Numbered from the stretch's first letter, positions 42,093-53,075 are shown. The stretch: 64,000 nucleotides of DNA from Nereocystis luetkeana (GCA_031213475.1 JARUPZ010000015.1:8832528-8896527), one strand, 5' to 3'. Program-made: numbers and translations. Notes: a model not told the origin generated them from the sequence alone.

Positions 42093-42205
42093 ATTGGGTT
42101 GGGTTGAGTTGAGCATCGTCGACGAGGCGCTTGATTGTGGCAACGAGATCCGTTCGGTGTCGTGCACGGAGAACGGGGAGAGGGAGGGAGATAGCGAGAG
42201 AGGGC
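42093..42205 (+). CDS. Ankyrin-gene exon 12 (tentative)
   Basis: A C-rich tract ending in GGCTGCCAGAG precedes an open segment reading LGWVELSIVDEALDCGNEIR, then SVSCTENGEREGDSERGR, up to a GTGAGT donor at 42206. Using the second of two overlapping AG acceptors gives the phase 2 input required by exon 11. The segment is protein-like but matches no known domain. Its distance of 4.7 kb from exon 11 and the overlapping acceptors make it the weakest exon of the model. A further mini-exon (43299-43345, SQLLYLHALISCVFK) would fit in phase but has a poor acceptor. Confidence 0.35.
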
Positions 42206-42894
42206 GTGAGTAATATCTATCGTGGTTGTGGTCTTGGTTGTTTTTGTCCTAGCTGATGCTGTTGCCGCTGTTATCCGCTGTTGGTTTGCTCCGGGAATAT
42301 CGATTGCCATATATATACCGGTATACCCATGGGTACCATAGTGGTGGTCGCCGGGTGTGTTGGTCTAAGGTTTGAGGTCGGCGGCCCAACGGTATGTACA
42401 CTCGTACACGGCAGTGCCGTGGGCGACAGCTGCAAGCACCTTAGGTACTCGTACACAGCAGCCCTACGTAGTGCCAGGAAATACGAGCTGGTGGTTTTCA
42501 TGCGCTTGTTCATGAATTGATACGATGGGCTGGAATCGGGCGAAAAGGCACACCATAAACCAGACACCATAATATGATATATATACGAATTTCCCCCATA
42601 TTTTCATTTTTTGTTTTTTCAGCGTGGTGCTGAAGGCCCGAAACACGTCGTGTCTAAATAGTCGGCCGCGAGCCCCAAGGGAGGCGATTCGGGGCAGGGG
42701 GTGGGAGGTAGGGGATGGGCGGTCGGGGATGATAGAAGGTCGAGGGGGGTAGTTGTTGTCAACCATTCTTCAAGCTGAGTTGAAGTCTGATGGTTCGTCG
42801 GTCGCCCGTCTGCGACAAAAGCAAAAGAGACATGTTGTCTGGTGGATGACAGTGATTGTCGACGACTTTTGTCGGTATTTCCTTTGCGGATGAT

Positions 42895-43165
42895 GATATC
42901 GACATATCGATACTCCGATACTTGGATGCTCCCACGCCTGGGACATATCAGACAGATCATTCTCAGTGGATGATCTAGATCTTTCAGAGTAGACGTATTC
43001 CTGATCTGTATGATCTGTATGATCTATTAGCTCATGCTTCAGGGTGGGAGCCGTATGTTCGCGTGATTCGGGACATGTTTGTTTCCTCGGTGGGTTGGAT
43101 TCGAACTACTGTTGTACACAGGTCCTGCGCACCATCTCAGAACGGCAGATTATAGCAGTGTCAAG
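42895..43165. repeat. GATCAGATAGATC-type repeat, copy 2 (reverse)
   Basis: It contains CATATCAGACAGATCATTCT, GATCTAGATCTTTCAGAGTA, ATTCCTGATCTGTATGATCT and CACCATCTCAGAACGGCAGA. Short related stretches occur at 8,310 and 55,430. Confidence 0.55.
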
Positions 43166-43434
43166 ATGATCGGCCACCGCTGTATATGGTGGTCTGTGCG
43201 ACTTGTGGATACTCCGATACTGGAATATTTGATATTTCGATGTGTTGATATGGTTGGCCGTGGCTTCTCAATAATGGTTGGCGATGAAGGCTCGCCAGCA
43301 AGTCAGTTGTTGTATTTGCACGCTTTGATTTCCTGTGTGTTTAAGGTACGTACCAAGTACACACTACTGTAGATAGAGCTTCAACCGCTTGTAATAGAAG
43401 GTCAGGGTTTCAGAGTAGAATAACATCAATCACT

Positions 43435-43745
43435 TTTTCTTTTCTGCGGGTTCATTTCCAGCGTGTGGCGTTCATCTCGGCAGATGTGAGTGCGTAAATA
43501 TATATACCTTGGTACATGTATTCGTGAGTAATGCTACAATAGAGGCGGCAATATTAAGACGGCTGTACCTTTCTTTCGTCCATGTACCATTCATCGGAGG
43601 TAGATGTGCATCGTACGTACGTATGATATATTACCCTGGTACGTAAATTACGTGAGTCATACTACGATAGACGGGGTACACTATCATTAGTAGTACCCTT
43701 TTTCTTTTCGTCTACCATCCATCGGAGATGTGCGTAAGTATAATA
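43435..43745. repeat. Two-unit tandem repeat
   Basis: Each unit has TACCATTCATCGGAGGTAGA or ACCATCCATCGGAGATGTGC, ATATATACCTTGGTAC or ATTACCCTGGTACG, CGTGAGT, and CTACAATAGA or CTACGATAGACGGGG. Confidence 0.6.
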
Positions 43746-43749
43746 CTGC

Positions 43750-43960
43750 TGTTGTAACATTGCGTCGCAGGTTATTTCGTACACCGTTCGGGATCGATGA
43801 GGCCTCCTGCTGCGACCAGCCGGAGACTCTCACCCGTTACTTCTCCCGCGTTAATTTTCCGACAATCAACGTGGCACCTCGTCGCAGAGAGTAGGTACCC
43901 CGGTAAAATAACACTACCTAAACTGATGTCGTTGTCGACGGTACCCCTCGCTACCAACGA
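43750..43960 (-). pseudogene. Partial decayed copy of the 44.0-44.5 kb exon
   Basis: The (-) reading contains GESLRLVAAGGLIDPERC, and the DNA at 43,750-43,810 aligns closely to the GFIDPKTTYELTYDAMLQQ segment of the exon at 44,050-44,514 (shared features: the ATCGATCC/ATTGATCC core, TACGA, ACC..CGACGC.ATGTTACAACA). The frame is not maintained through the shared part, so this looks like a broken tandem duplicate about 380 bases away. Confidence 0.35.
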
Positions 43961-44049
43961 TGGGCGGGCGGGATGGTCTGTTTTTACCTAGCCTCTTTCT
44001 GCTTTGTCGTGCGTTGTAGAGCTGCGACATCGCTCACGGAGGGATACAT

Positions 44050-44514
44050 TTAATAACTTTCTCCCAGTACAACAATGAGGCTTTCTCGAAAAGGGATCCA
44101 CCCTGCGGGCGTCCCCTCTTTTCTGTTGCAGATTACCGTTTGTTGTAACATCGCGTCGTAGGTTAACTCGTACGTAGTCTTGGGATCAATGAAGCCTCTC
44201 TGCTGCGGCATGAGATCACACCCTGTACTTGTTGACCCTTCTCTTATCTCAAAGTCGTCGCTCGTTTCATTCGTAAATCCTTTCTGCGGGTCCCATCTTT
44301 TCCTTACTGCCCCCAAACCTGTAGCCTGATTGATCAGGGGTTCTGCTACCATTGGTTGTCCCGCGGGAAGGTCGTGTGCGATTTTCCAGACCCCCCCGAC
44401 GGTCATACGACGCTGAAGCATGCGATTGCGGTGTGAGGCGCCCGGAACGCGTTTACGTGGTAGTAGGTACTCAGTATCATTCCGTGGCGTGTCCCCAATG
44501 CGGTTCTTCCGGAA
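44050..44514 (-). CDS. Unrecognised (-) terminal exon with repeated DP motifs
   Basis: On (-), after a possible acceptor GTAGGTTAG, an open frame of about 154 codons runs to a stop at 44050. Its composition is strikingly protein-like: it has GDTPRNDTEYLLPRKRVPGA, AGQPMVAEPLINQATGLGA, RWDPQKGFTNETSDDFEI and RGFIDPKTTYELTYDAMLQQ. The spaced DP motifs with a preceding aromatic or GFI recall plectin-type repeats (G.IDP.TG..L....A), but this is a weak resemblance. Candidate upstream exons on (-) lie near 44,640-44,690 (PTDVADVVRDSLGESV) and 44,970-45,175 (MATAIDTAPWSLPAPPRVE), but their phases could not be joined. A partial second copy lies at 43,750-43,960. Confidence 0.45.
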   Translation of the reverse strand, partial: FRKNRIGDTPRNDTEYLLPRKRVPGASHRNRMLQRRMTVGGVWKIAHDLPAGQPMVAEPLINQATGLGAVRKRWDPQKGFTNETSDDFEIREGSTSTGCDLMPQQRGFIDPKTTYELTYDAMLQQTVICNRKEGTPAGWIPFRESLIVVLGESY

Positions 44515-45187
44515 CTAACCTACATACGGTCACGTCGTGCTAGAGGGGCGACGAAGGCGGAGCTTTTATGTGGGTGGTCTCCGAACACTACTTTTTCCCA
44601 GATACCGCGGCCCGCCACCCACCGTAGTTACCGTACGCTTTCGCCTAATGAATCACGCACAACGTCTGCCACATCAGTCGGCACGTTTTCTACGTTTCGC
44701 TTGGTCCTCGCCCCCCCATCCCATTTGTTCCTCGACGTTCAGATTTGGGAAGGACGGGAACCAACACAAGAAAAAAAGGGCAAATGCCAAAATCAGGTAT
44801 GCCTGATCCGTTTGTGCCAAAATCAGTTACATACTAAAACCAGGTAAAAACGCCCGCTTCGAGCGGTGTTTTGTCCATGAAAAAGTCGGGTAAAAAAGAA
44901 TGCGTAAAGCATAAAGCGTGCCACATGGCCTCCAAAACCTGCATTGTTTTGTTCGGTTTAGGGTGTACACTATATCAATAGGCTTCGTTCGTTTCGCCAC
45001 GGCGGGGGCGCCAAGAGTATCTGGCGCCCCCCCCCCGTTGACAGCTTTAAATCTTCTAGACCGTCCTCGCGGAACCGCCTGCTCGGCACGGAATTATCTT
45101 GTCCTACCAAACCTGAGACCACCTCGACGCGGGGCGGTGCAGGCAAAGACCATGGTGCTGTATCGATTGCTGTGGCCATAGACAAGA

Positions 45188-45285
45188 ACACACACAGTAG
45201 TGTGTGTGTTCTTCACATTACACCGTTCTTTCTACCCGTCGACATCCAGCACAACCAGTGTCCGTGCCGATTCCACATCACAACA
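45188..45285 (-). repeat. Family G repeat, copy 3 (reverse)
   Basis: GTGTGTGTGTTCTTCACATT, CCGTTCTTTCTACCCGTCGA and CATCCAGCACAACCAGTGTC are the reverse of copy 1. Confidence 0.7.
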
Positions 45286-46183
45286 ACTATTAAATAATTG
45301 AAACGCACACCCCAAAGAAGAAAAAGTGAAACCAGCGTACACATGCATGTACGAGTACAGAGTTTATACGTTAATACTGAAGAATTTCAACCGAGGGAGG
45401 GCAGACGCATATACGCAGAGAAAAAAACAGTGAACGTATATGGCCTCTCTGATTGGTTCAAAGTTGGCAAAATCAGTTGAAAGGCAGACAGAGTAGAAAA
45501 AACAGGTACAACTTGGGCATTTTCGAGCCAAAATTAGTTACAATGCCAGCTTGGCCAATAGCAAGGCTCCTGGCGTGTGTTTCGTACTCGTTTTTAGACT
45601 GTAACTGATTTTTCCCGAAAAGCGGCCAGGTGTACCTGATTTTGGCAAAACCCCCCGAAAAAATTGTTCGCCAAAACCCCGCCGAGAACGAATGAGAGCC
45701 ACAATTACTGTAGTTGCCAGGTACCTGGTACCAGGTATGTACGTAAGGCAATCACCAAACGCAAAAAATTGACACGACAACAGGTGCTACACTTTGTGGG
45801 ATGACGCAGGGAACTCATCATCCTGTCTCTGTTTCTAGCCACGAAAGGGGCGCAAAAGCAAGTCTTGGAGATATTTCCACGCTCTCTGATGTTATTATTT
45901 CTCTTGCCATCCGACAATGTGCAGCATGATCTTCAAGAAGGATCACTCATAACTTTCCCGGAAGAACAAAACTCTGTGTTGTTATTGTTATGTTTAAAGG
46001 GCAGTATGGGTCTAAACACCAAACTCTACTATAAATAGCAGGTGTGCCCCTGGCTCTGCTCTGGTCACTCACGTAAGGTGCTTGACGATGCTTGGAAGTT
46101 TTTAGAATACCGAGGTGTTTTACTTAATACTTGATGTATTATTATTTTTGTGATCGGCACACAACTAAATCGCTCCGTATAGC

Positions 46184-46505
46184 CGGTCGCCCCGGTGGTT
46201 CAAGTGGTTAACCTCGAATTCTACTTGTTTGAGTCCTGGGTTCGAGCCCTAGGAGGGTCGGACTTTGACTTCATTTGCAAAAATAAAAAAAAAGGGATTC
46301 AATTGTTGAGAGCGCCTTGCAGCGTGGGTAGGCACAATTCGATGCGAGTCGACGAGGGAAGAAAAGGCTGAAATCTTCTCGCGATAAAAAATGAAGGCAC
46401 GTACCGTAGCGGGAAGGGGGGAGAAGAGCCTACTATGTGACCCCGGATCTGAGTTACGAGTTGGAAGGAGAGAGAGAAGATGTGCGAAGATAATGAATGG
46501 GATGG

Positions 46506-46541
<36 letters not shown>
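46184..46541 (+). mobile_element. SINE family 1, copy 2 (long poly-A tail)
   Basis: This copy is nearly identical to the element at 1.2 kb. It has an A box (GGTTCAAGTGGTTAACC), a B box (GGGTTCGAGCCCT), the AGCGCCTTGCAGCGTGGG body, the CGCGATAAAAAATGAAGGCA core, and a homopolymer tail of about 36 A. The long uninterrupted tail and high similarity between copies indicate recent insertion. SINEs need the reverse transcriptase of a partner LINE; none is recognisable in the window. Confidence 0.9.
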
Positions 46542-46542
<1 letters not shown>

Positions 46543-48429
46543 TCGTCTTCCTACACAGTGTTTTTAACTCGTTTGTGTTGAGGCAAGGTAAAGGTGGTCG
46601 TCTGTTGGGCTACTAGTAAAATGATTATGTGCATACTAAACCCATCTCCGCCCCTTCAGAACAGCGGGGTTCTAAGTCTTCGTAGTATGGGGCCCTACGA
46701 GCTCAGTTCCTAGCTATCCCTGGGTTCCAAGAAATTGTAACCGCGTTTCGGTGGCACGTCGACCCGTATATCCGGTTCGTTCTCCAGGGAGGGAGGGTGC
46801 TGCAAGGCGTATAGGGTGTGCAGCTGGTCGGTTAACCTTCTACCTGTACGCAGCCCGACAGACTATAGCAATAATATCTTTTACCTGACCTTTGGGCGGC
46901 TGTCTTGTATATTTTGACGTTTTCCGAGTGTTCGGGTCGTTTTTTTTTCTGCTCGGTATGTTCCTGTTTTTTTTTCTTGGGCCGGTTCGGGGAGATGGTT
47001 GTTGCGGATTTTGTCCTGCCGACCCTCCCGCCCAGTGTCGGGGCTGGTCCGGGTATTCGGGCCACTCATTTGTGGCACAGGACACGTTTGCGGAGTTTTG
47101 ACCTGGGTTTGGGTGGTTTCAGGTTTAATTCCGCGCTTTTTTCCTTCTCCTCCTGCCGACCCCGCCCCGCTCGGGAGCTGAGGGCGATCTGGATAAAATT
47201 GGCAACGCATACTGAGGCACAGAACCGCCTCGCTTTTTTATGTTAACCATTCGCTTTCCTGTGGACACTTCCTCGCCCCACCCCCCTTGCGGGTTGTATA
47301 TCGATGGCTTTCGTTTGACGATTTATTCCGCCCGTTTCATCTAGGCCTTCCTTTGCTTCTTTTTTTTTGGAGTACGTTGCCGGCTTCAGAATGTTGCCGT
47401 CCAGAGGTGTGGGAGTGGGTTTTGAGGAGCCGCATCTTCGACTCAAGTTCTAGCTCGTGGAATCGGGGTTTCCACGAATTTCCCATAGTCCTGCATAATA
47501 TACGGCTCATCAGAGTGGGTTATTATGGTGTTATGGTACTGATTTGGACGAGGCTGAAATACCGGTATTTACCTGGGTTCAAGTATTATTGCGATCGTAT
47601 TTGTATTGCTTGGGAGGCGTATCTTTGATGGAAAACCAGAGGGGCTCTCCCAGCGAGGCACGGGCCTTGCTCTCAGTCTCTCATCGCGCAAGGGAAAACT
47701 AAAGTTGCCCTTCCTCTATCTCTCGGCAAACAAAACACGTGAGTCCCAACGAGTATATATGCCTGCTTATTAGGCAAGAGCCCAACAAGGGGTACAAAGT
47801 GTCCCGACTTTTGAACTTGACATTGATTGGTTACTCTTTTGAATATATGTATGTGGATGGTATCATCGAAAGAGGCGCCGCACATTGCCAGATGACAACT
47901 GTTTAAGGTATAACACTATTAAAAGTACAGGACAACAACAGTGGGCGCCCGCAGTTATTGTGTGAATAGCAATAGGCTCAGATTGACGAAAATAATAAGA
48001 AGATTGAGTCAAGAAAGACAGCTATAAACAAACAGTGGAATCCACTCTAAACCCTATCACACACAGTCTAGTGCAATAGAGTTACAGTATAGATCAACGC
48101 CGGAAATTAAGTAAGACACTTACTTGTTGAGCTTGGACGCCAAATTTACTACATACAGTATAATGTTTCTCAACACCACCAACCACCAGGCACCCGCTGC
48201 TTAGGCGTACGAACAAGAAGAAGTACCTGCCACGCTATGATAAGAACATGGATGGGGCTCATTTTTGGGAAGACTCTATGAAATTTGTCTTGAGAAATAT
48301 TGCTCACAGCGGCGAGACGAGAGCGCTATATACTGCACCTGGTCCAGTAAAAAATCCTGCCAGGTATATAAGAATACTTCGAAGTACATATATATTTTTA
48401 TTTATTATATTGTGCATGCAATGAATGCC

Positions 48430-48785
48430 GGCGTCCCCCCGGTGGCTTGGTATCATAGAGGTGGTCCGCGTGCCTATCAAGATCAATTTCGCGGGTTCAA
48501 GTCTCACCGAGTGCACATACATGCTCGCAGGGACTTTTTCTTGCATGAAGAAACTGATTGGCGGAAAGCACGAGCGTGAGTTATATAGCTATACATTCAT
48601 TCGATGAAAATCGACGAGCAGTCGGAATGCTGAACCCTATGCGCGATAAAAAATGAAGGCACGTACCGGGGGGGAGAAGGGTAAACACCTGTGACCACAC
48701 GGCTTGTCCAGAAGATCGTTGAGGGTGAAACCTCCTACGAGTTAGGCTGGAAAGTAAAAGTGATGAAAAAATAAAAATAAAAATA
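48430..48785 (+). mobile_element. SINE family 2, full-length copy
   Basis: It begins with a second tRNA-like head: CCCCCGGTGGCTTGG with an A-box-like segment, and a B box CGGGTTCAAGTCTCACCG. It continues with TTGGCGGAAAGCACGAGCGT, a hairpin-prone CATTCGATGAAAATCGACG, the core CGCGATAAAAAATGAAGGCA, and CCTACGAGTTAGGCTGG. The tail is A-rich with T and G interruptions (GATGAAAAAATAAAAATAAA). The core is shared with SINE family 1 although the head is different. Confidence 0.8.
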
Positions 48786-49393
48786 CATGTACATACCTGG
48801 GTATAGTATAGCCTATATGTTCAAGGTTCTTCAAAGATGTCGTCACATACATTGTATAAGTAAGGATATAGACTTGGTCAGATGAATTTCCTCTTGTTGT
48901 CGGCCCCATACTGCAATCACGTTTATGTGTATTCCGTCTCCTCCGCTCTCCTTCACATGCAGCTTCTCTGTTACATACACAGTGTGGACAGTGATGACAA
49001 ATAAATATTTGAATTCGATTCCTACGAAGGACCCGGTACGTACACAGCAGTAAGTAGTACTGTAGTATTAGTCGTACCTACGCATCAATGTCATGATGTT
49101 TCGAAGATCAATAATAATTTGAACTATGAGTATACTCCTTCCTCGCGCGGTGACATGCCACCAACCAAGTAAGTGTATCCTGGCCTACATCGCCCAGCGA
49201 AGTCTTATTACGAGCACTTACTTGGGTGCGTTCGATCGTAGAACATTATTTACCGTATGAACCTGTGGTATGATATTGTGATATTGTACCTACCTGCTGA
49301 CGGAGTCGTCGGTTTCAAAGCACGTCGAAATAAATTCGACCCCGGGCGCCTCACGCAGGGACAAAAATGCCTTGCAATTCTTGGGACTCCCAG

Positions 49394-49958
49394 AAAAAAA
49401 AACCGACGCGTTCCCCACATCCACATCACATCGAGGAGAGGAGGCAGAAAGAAAACAACAAGAAGGCAAAACAAGCACGACTGCTGGCAGCGTTCCGTGC
49501 GGCGCTGCATGGGGCTTGGCCCAGTCCGAAACAAGATAGGAAGCACGAAGAAGGTGAGATGTCAGAGAGGCTCGATGCGAGCTCAAGGCACCCACGTTTG
49601 CGGTCCGGCGGCAAAGCGGCTACGTATCATCCGTACACACGGCATCCAACAATAGTGAATAGTGATGCTACGAGACGAAGCAACAACACACAGCAGCAAA
49701 CAGCGGTCTCGCGAGGCACGACGCGAAACGGTCTTCTTCCTGTTCCAACCACAGAGAGAGGGGGGGCTCTTTTTTGTTCAGCGTGCATCGCTCCACGCGC
49801 CGGAGAAACTCAACATCAGAGTATACTGCCAATGTCACTCTGCGGCGAACACTACGAACGAACCTGCCAGATATCATCTGCTTGCGGTCAGGGAGCATCG
49901 TTCTTGCCAAATTTGGATTATTGCAAAATATATCGTACCAGAGAGTATGGTGTACCAA
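49394..49958 (+). CDS. Unrecognised exon with Cys/His pairs
   Basis: After GACTCCCAG an open frame of about 188 codons runs to a GTGAGT donor at 49959. It begins with a basic, Lys/Gln-rich helix (EERRQKENNKKAKQARLLAA), continues FRAALHGAWPSPKQDRKHEE, and later has a Cys/His cluster: LFCSACIAPRAGE, then LCGEHYERTCQ and SACGQ. The C..C ... C..H....C spacing suggests a small zinc-binding module, but no family is assigned. Another good donor (GAAGAAG then GTGAGA, near 49,555) would shorten the exon. The frame also starts with ATG at 49367. Other frames are open here, so the call is moderate. Confidence 0.4.
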
Positions 49959-50257
49959 GTGAGTGCTGCTTGCTACAGCTACGCAACTCTGGGGAGTCGC
50001 ACAGCTGAAAACATCTAACATACCCCCCCTCCCAGACCAACAGGCGGGGGAAGACGTCAAGCGATGGGAGGATCCTGCGTGCCTTGTGCTCGTCGGGCTT
50101 TTACTATTTGTGTGTGCCCTGTTCTGTGGCTTCGCAACCCCACCATGACCCGCAAATCCAAAAGCTAGATCCAGCCGACACCGGGGCGCACGTTTGGTTT
50201 TTTATTTTTTTTTTCGGCTCCATTTTTCGAGGCAACCCCGGATGGGGTGGGCCTCGG

Positions 50258-50423
50258 CTAGGTGGTTTAAACCCCTCTCTACGTACGATGCGAAGAAATC
50301 TCGCCGCGCGCGTACCTCCCTCGTAGCCCTGCTTTTGAACTTCTGCAAGACCCGAGCCGGACACAACAAGGACTGCGTTGAGAAGGCATTAGAGGGTCAT
50401 GTTATGATGACCCATGGTGTAGC
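50258..50423 (+). CDS. Unrecognised open segment
   Basis: A (+) segment after GGCTAG reads WFKPLSTYDAKKSRRARTS, then LVALLLNFCKTRAGHNKDC and VEKALEGHV. It is protein-like and helical, with no recognised family. A different (+) frame takes over at about 50,424. The two are listed separately because nothing here shows how, or whether, they belong together. Confidence 0.25.
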
Positions 50424-50795
50424 ATGCCGATGATGTTGCGCTACTGCGCGAACGAGCTGAAGCTCGACTGGTGGACCGGTCGTGTCATGAAGCACTTTTT
50501 CTTCGAACAGCAAGAGCATGAGGTAGACCGCGCGTTCGCGTATATGTACCAGGTATCGACGAGTGGTTCGGCAGTAGCACGCAAGATAGCAACACGCTGT
50601 CAGACGAATTTCCAACGTGGTTTTCTCGACCGCAAGGACAATGCAAACGCCGAGGGATGGCTCCTATGGAACGATCTTGACGAGACCTTTCCAAAGCCAG
50701 CCTGTTCGTTGTGTGTGCCCCCCCGCAATTTTGGAGAAAATCGGCTCGGAAATGCAGCCCAGGGTGTGTCTTCGGTGTGTTTTATTTTCTCTTGA
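50424..50795 (+). CDS. Unrecognised ORF, 123 codons
   Basis: The frame starts MPMMLRYCANELKLDWWTGR, then VMKHFFFEQQEHEVDRAFAY, and continues with NAEGWLLWNDLDETFPKPA and a Cys pair (ACSLCVPP). Composition is balanced with aromatic residues, unlike the surrounding low-complexity frames. A donor (CAG then GTATCG) occurs after FAYMYQ, so only the first 44 codons might be exon. It lies just upstream of the RNA polymerase candidate start and could be part of that gene or an unrelated one. Confidence 0.35.
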   Translation: MPMMLRYCANELKLDWWTGRVMKHFFFEQQEHEVDRAFAYMYQVSTSGSAVARKIATRCQTNFQRGFLDRKDNANAEGWLLWNDLDETFPKPACSLCVPPRNFGENRLGNAAQGVSSVCFIFS

Positions 50796-50961
50796 ATCTT
50801 GTTCGTATAAAATTACAAGTTGCATGAACACATGAAACCACCACATGAATGAACGCCAATAGATACTGCTGCTGTACAGCAGCAGTACGTAGAGTAGAGC
50901 AAGTAAAGCCTGGCGCGCAGCTCTACGTACTCGCACTTTAAACTGCCAGCACAACCCTGCC

Positions 50962-51153
50962 ATGGATGGCAACTCGCGCAGGACAATGCGTCCTGGATGG
51001 AAGACCGTTGCGGAGGAGGAGATCGGGACGGTCAGCTCGCCCGAAGCTGGCGCAGAAGACGGCGTTGGTACTGCTGTGCTTCAGCAGCAGCACCAGCAGC
51101 ACCAGCTGCAGCTGTATGCCCCGCTGGTGCGACACCACGAGGCTGACCATCAG
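50962..51153 (+). CDS. Candidate first exon of the organellar RNA polymerase gene
   Basis: An ATG in a good context (CTGCCATGG) opens 64 codons to a CAG-GTGTGA donor, phase 0. The peptide starts MDGNSRRTMRPGWKTVAEEE and ends with a Gln/His-rich run (QQQHQQHQLQLYAPLV). This is low complexity and not diagnostic. It is placed with the RNA polymerase only because it is the nearest upstream exon with matching phase. It could instead belong to a separate gene. Organellar RNA polymerases usually start with a poorly conserved targeting and extension region; no clear mitochondrial presequence was seen here. Confidence 0.35.
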
Positions 51154-51424
51154 GTGTGAAACGTTTTTATGACATGCCAGGTATAAAAAGTACCAAATCA
51201 GCAGCTGGTATACCAGGTACCTGGCATACGAATACAAGGTACCTGGTACTGCTGCTGTCAGTGGACAGCAGTATGTATTACAAGGCGTCCGCCCGCTACG
51301 CTCGCCCGCGAGGAAGAATGGAACGGGACAGACGGTCCGACCAATTACAGTAGGTGCAAACAGGCGACTTGCAAATGCCAACAGCTCCATGTTCCATCAA
51401 GGAAAACGCACGAACGTACATGCT

Positions 51425-52190
51425 TTTTTTAAGCTTCTTCTAATAATACGTATTTACGAAGAAGAAAGCACCGCACGGCACAGCACCGCAAAAACAATGA
51501 AAATTGATGCAAAAAATTGAAGAATTGAAAAACAAAAAAAACAAATCCCGTCCCCTCTGATGTAATTATTTCCCGCCTGATTGGAACACCTTGCGCCGGC
51601 CGAAAAAAATATATCGAACAGCAGAACCTCTCAGCCATGTACGCTGCCCCCCCCTCTCGCGTCCACGACGTCACCGATTTGGTCCGGGTCAAGCTTTCCT
51701 CCCTCTATGCCCCAATGAACCCCGTCGCGTGCCTCGCGTGTAAGCCCGGTGCTCACCGTGGCCCTCGTTCGCCAGCTCGGTGCTCAGACTGCGATGCTCT
51801 CTCTGTCTCTGAAATTCAGCTTCGTCGCAAAAATAGGCACCGCTTGAATATTATTGTGCAACCCCAAACGACCCTCATAGACTCGTACATATTGTCTTCA
51901 ACGCCGACATCAGGGGGCCAGACAGAGTCCATTCATGCTTCCCTCATCTCTCGATGAACATGCGAAGCCTAGCCACGAAAACGGCGACCGCGCTCCTTCC
52001 AACCCCCCCTCCACCCACCAGCTCCCGCTGATACCCGAGACGGCGCCGCGCTCGCCCACGGTGCCGTGCTCTGGGTGCACGCACGCACACAAACAAAAGA
52101 AAAAAACAAGAAAAGGCTCTAATCGTCAAGTAATAGAACGAGGGAGCCCTGAGATGCCAGGGATGTACCAACCGAGCACGCTCAGGAAAC
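51425..52190 (-). repeat. 0.8-kb dispersed element, copy 2 (opposite strand)
   Basis: The reverse complement carries GCTCGGTTGGTACATCCCTG, AAGGAGCGCGGTCGCCGTTT, GGCCACGGTGAGCACCGGGC, AAGGTGTTCCAATCAGGCGG and GCTGTGCCGTGCGGTGCTTT. It is clearly diverged from copy 1. It lies between the candidate first exon of the RNA polymerase gene and the next exon. Confidence 0.75.
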
Positions 52191-52209
52191 AGATACTCGT
52201 ACCTACAAG

Positions 52210-52312
52210 CAAGTATATATATGTGTGTTATTCTTAGAACGTTCTTTCTATCCATCGACATCCAGCACACCCAGTGTCCGGCCGTGGTGATTCTTCATCC
52301 TAGAGTATCGGT
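52210..52312 (-). repeat. Family G repeat, copy 4 (reverse)
   Basis: GAACGTTCTTTCTATCCATC, GACATCCAGCACACCCAGTG and TCCGGCCGTGGTGATTC are the reverse of copy 1. It directly follows the 0.8-kb dispersed element. Confidence 0.65.
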
Positions 52313-53021
52313 TTGTACCAAACGATCTACTGCAATAACACAGGTACAGGGTATAGGGTTGTGTACTGGTATACTAGTTCTACTCGTAGCCAGGAAAATG
52401 ATCCCAGACTACAGTACGCCAGCCAGCAGGAACCTGGGTCCGACCAGGATATTTGTCGCGGCTTGGCCATCACCCTCCCTTCCCCGACTGGTGAGGGGAC
52501 CCCGACGGAGGCGCCCCCGGAAGGCCCCAATGGAGGCGCCCTGCCGGAAGCACATTTCCACTCGATTTGACTTCACGTTAGAGAGGTAGAGAATGCGGTG
52601 ATCTTAGGCCGCACCTGGTGCGTATCTCAAAGGCATTCATCTTTGGGCCGGGATTGGGTGGTATATATGTAGGTTGACTCAGGGAAAAGTCGAAAATGCC
52701 AAGAAAAATGTTCGGTGATGCAGGCGTGTACGGAATGCTGCTGTACTTTTCGGCTTTCGCTCTCTTCTTATGCTCACGTTTAACGGAATGCCTCGGCTTG
52801 AAAATGACGGCACTCTTCCCGCTACCGATACGGGTTCCCTTATTGATGTCATTGCCAAACAAATGGCCATTCAGTTGCATTTTCCGCTGCCTGTTCCGTT
52901 ACCAATGCCTTCACCAAGTGACGCTACCAACACCGTTGTCTTTTCCGTTGATTTTACCGTTGTCCTTCACCGTTTCCAACACCGTAACATTTATGCCGCT
53001 ACCAATAGTACCGTTTTACTG

Positions 53022-53075
53022 ATGATGATGATGATGATGATGATGATGACGATGATGATGATGATGATACTGATG
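53022..53075. repeat. (GAT)n microsatellite
   Basis: GATGATGATGATGATGATGA with one GAC interruption. Upstream (52,850-53,020) is a degenerate TTACCGTTGTC repeat. Confidence 0.85.

Larger units (their letters stand above)
7125..42205 (+). other. Span of the ankyrin-repeat gene (12-exon model)
   Basis: This is the extent of one (+) strand gene whose exons are listed separately. Twelve exons join with compatible splice phases into an open frame of about 1,260 codons. The order is a low-complexity N-terminal half (exons 1-2), about seven ankyrin repeats (exons 3-8), then a basic Gly/Ser-rich tail (exons 9-12). Introns range from about 0.2 to 13.2 kb and carry nearly all the transposable elements of the window. 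Ankyrin repeats are protein-binding scaffolds; no catalytic domain was seen, so the molecular role is unknown. The start codon and the 3' end are uncertain: exon 12 ends in a splice donor and no convincing terminal exon follows. An antisense gene lies wholly inside intron 3. Confidence 0.65.
44780..49250. other. Mostly intergenic; SINEs and scattered short repeats
   Basis: Repeated GCCAAAATCAGTTAC-like motifs occur at 44,780-45,660. SINE copies lie at 46,184 and 48,430. At 46,880-47,210 both strands have long frames (Phe/Cys-rich on +, Lys/Pro-rich on -), none convincing. Nothing further was seen in 47,640-48,420 or 48,790-49,250. Confidence 0.4.

Noticed and set aside
46881-47210. Overlapping frames on both strands
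   Set aside because: Phe/Cys-rich on one strand and Lys/Pro-rich on the other; no splice sites or motifs favour either.
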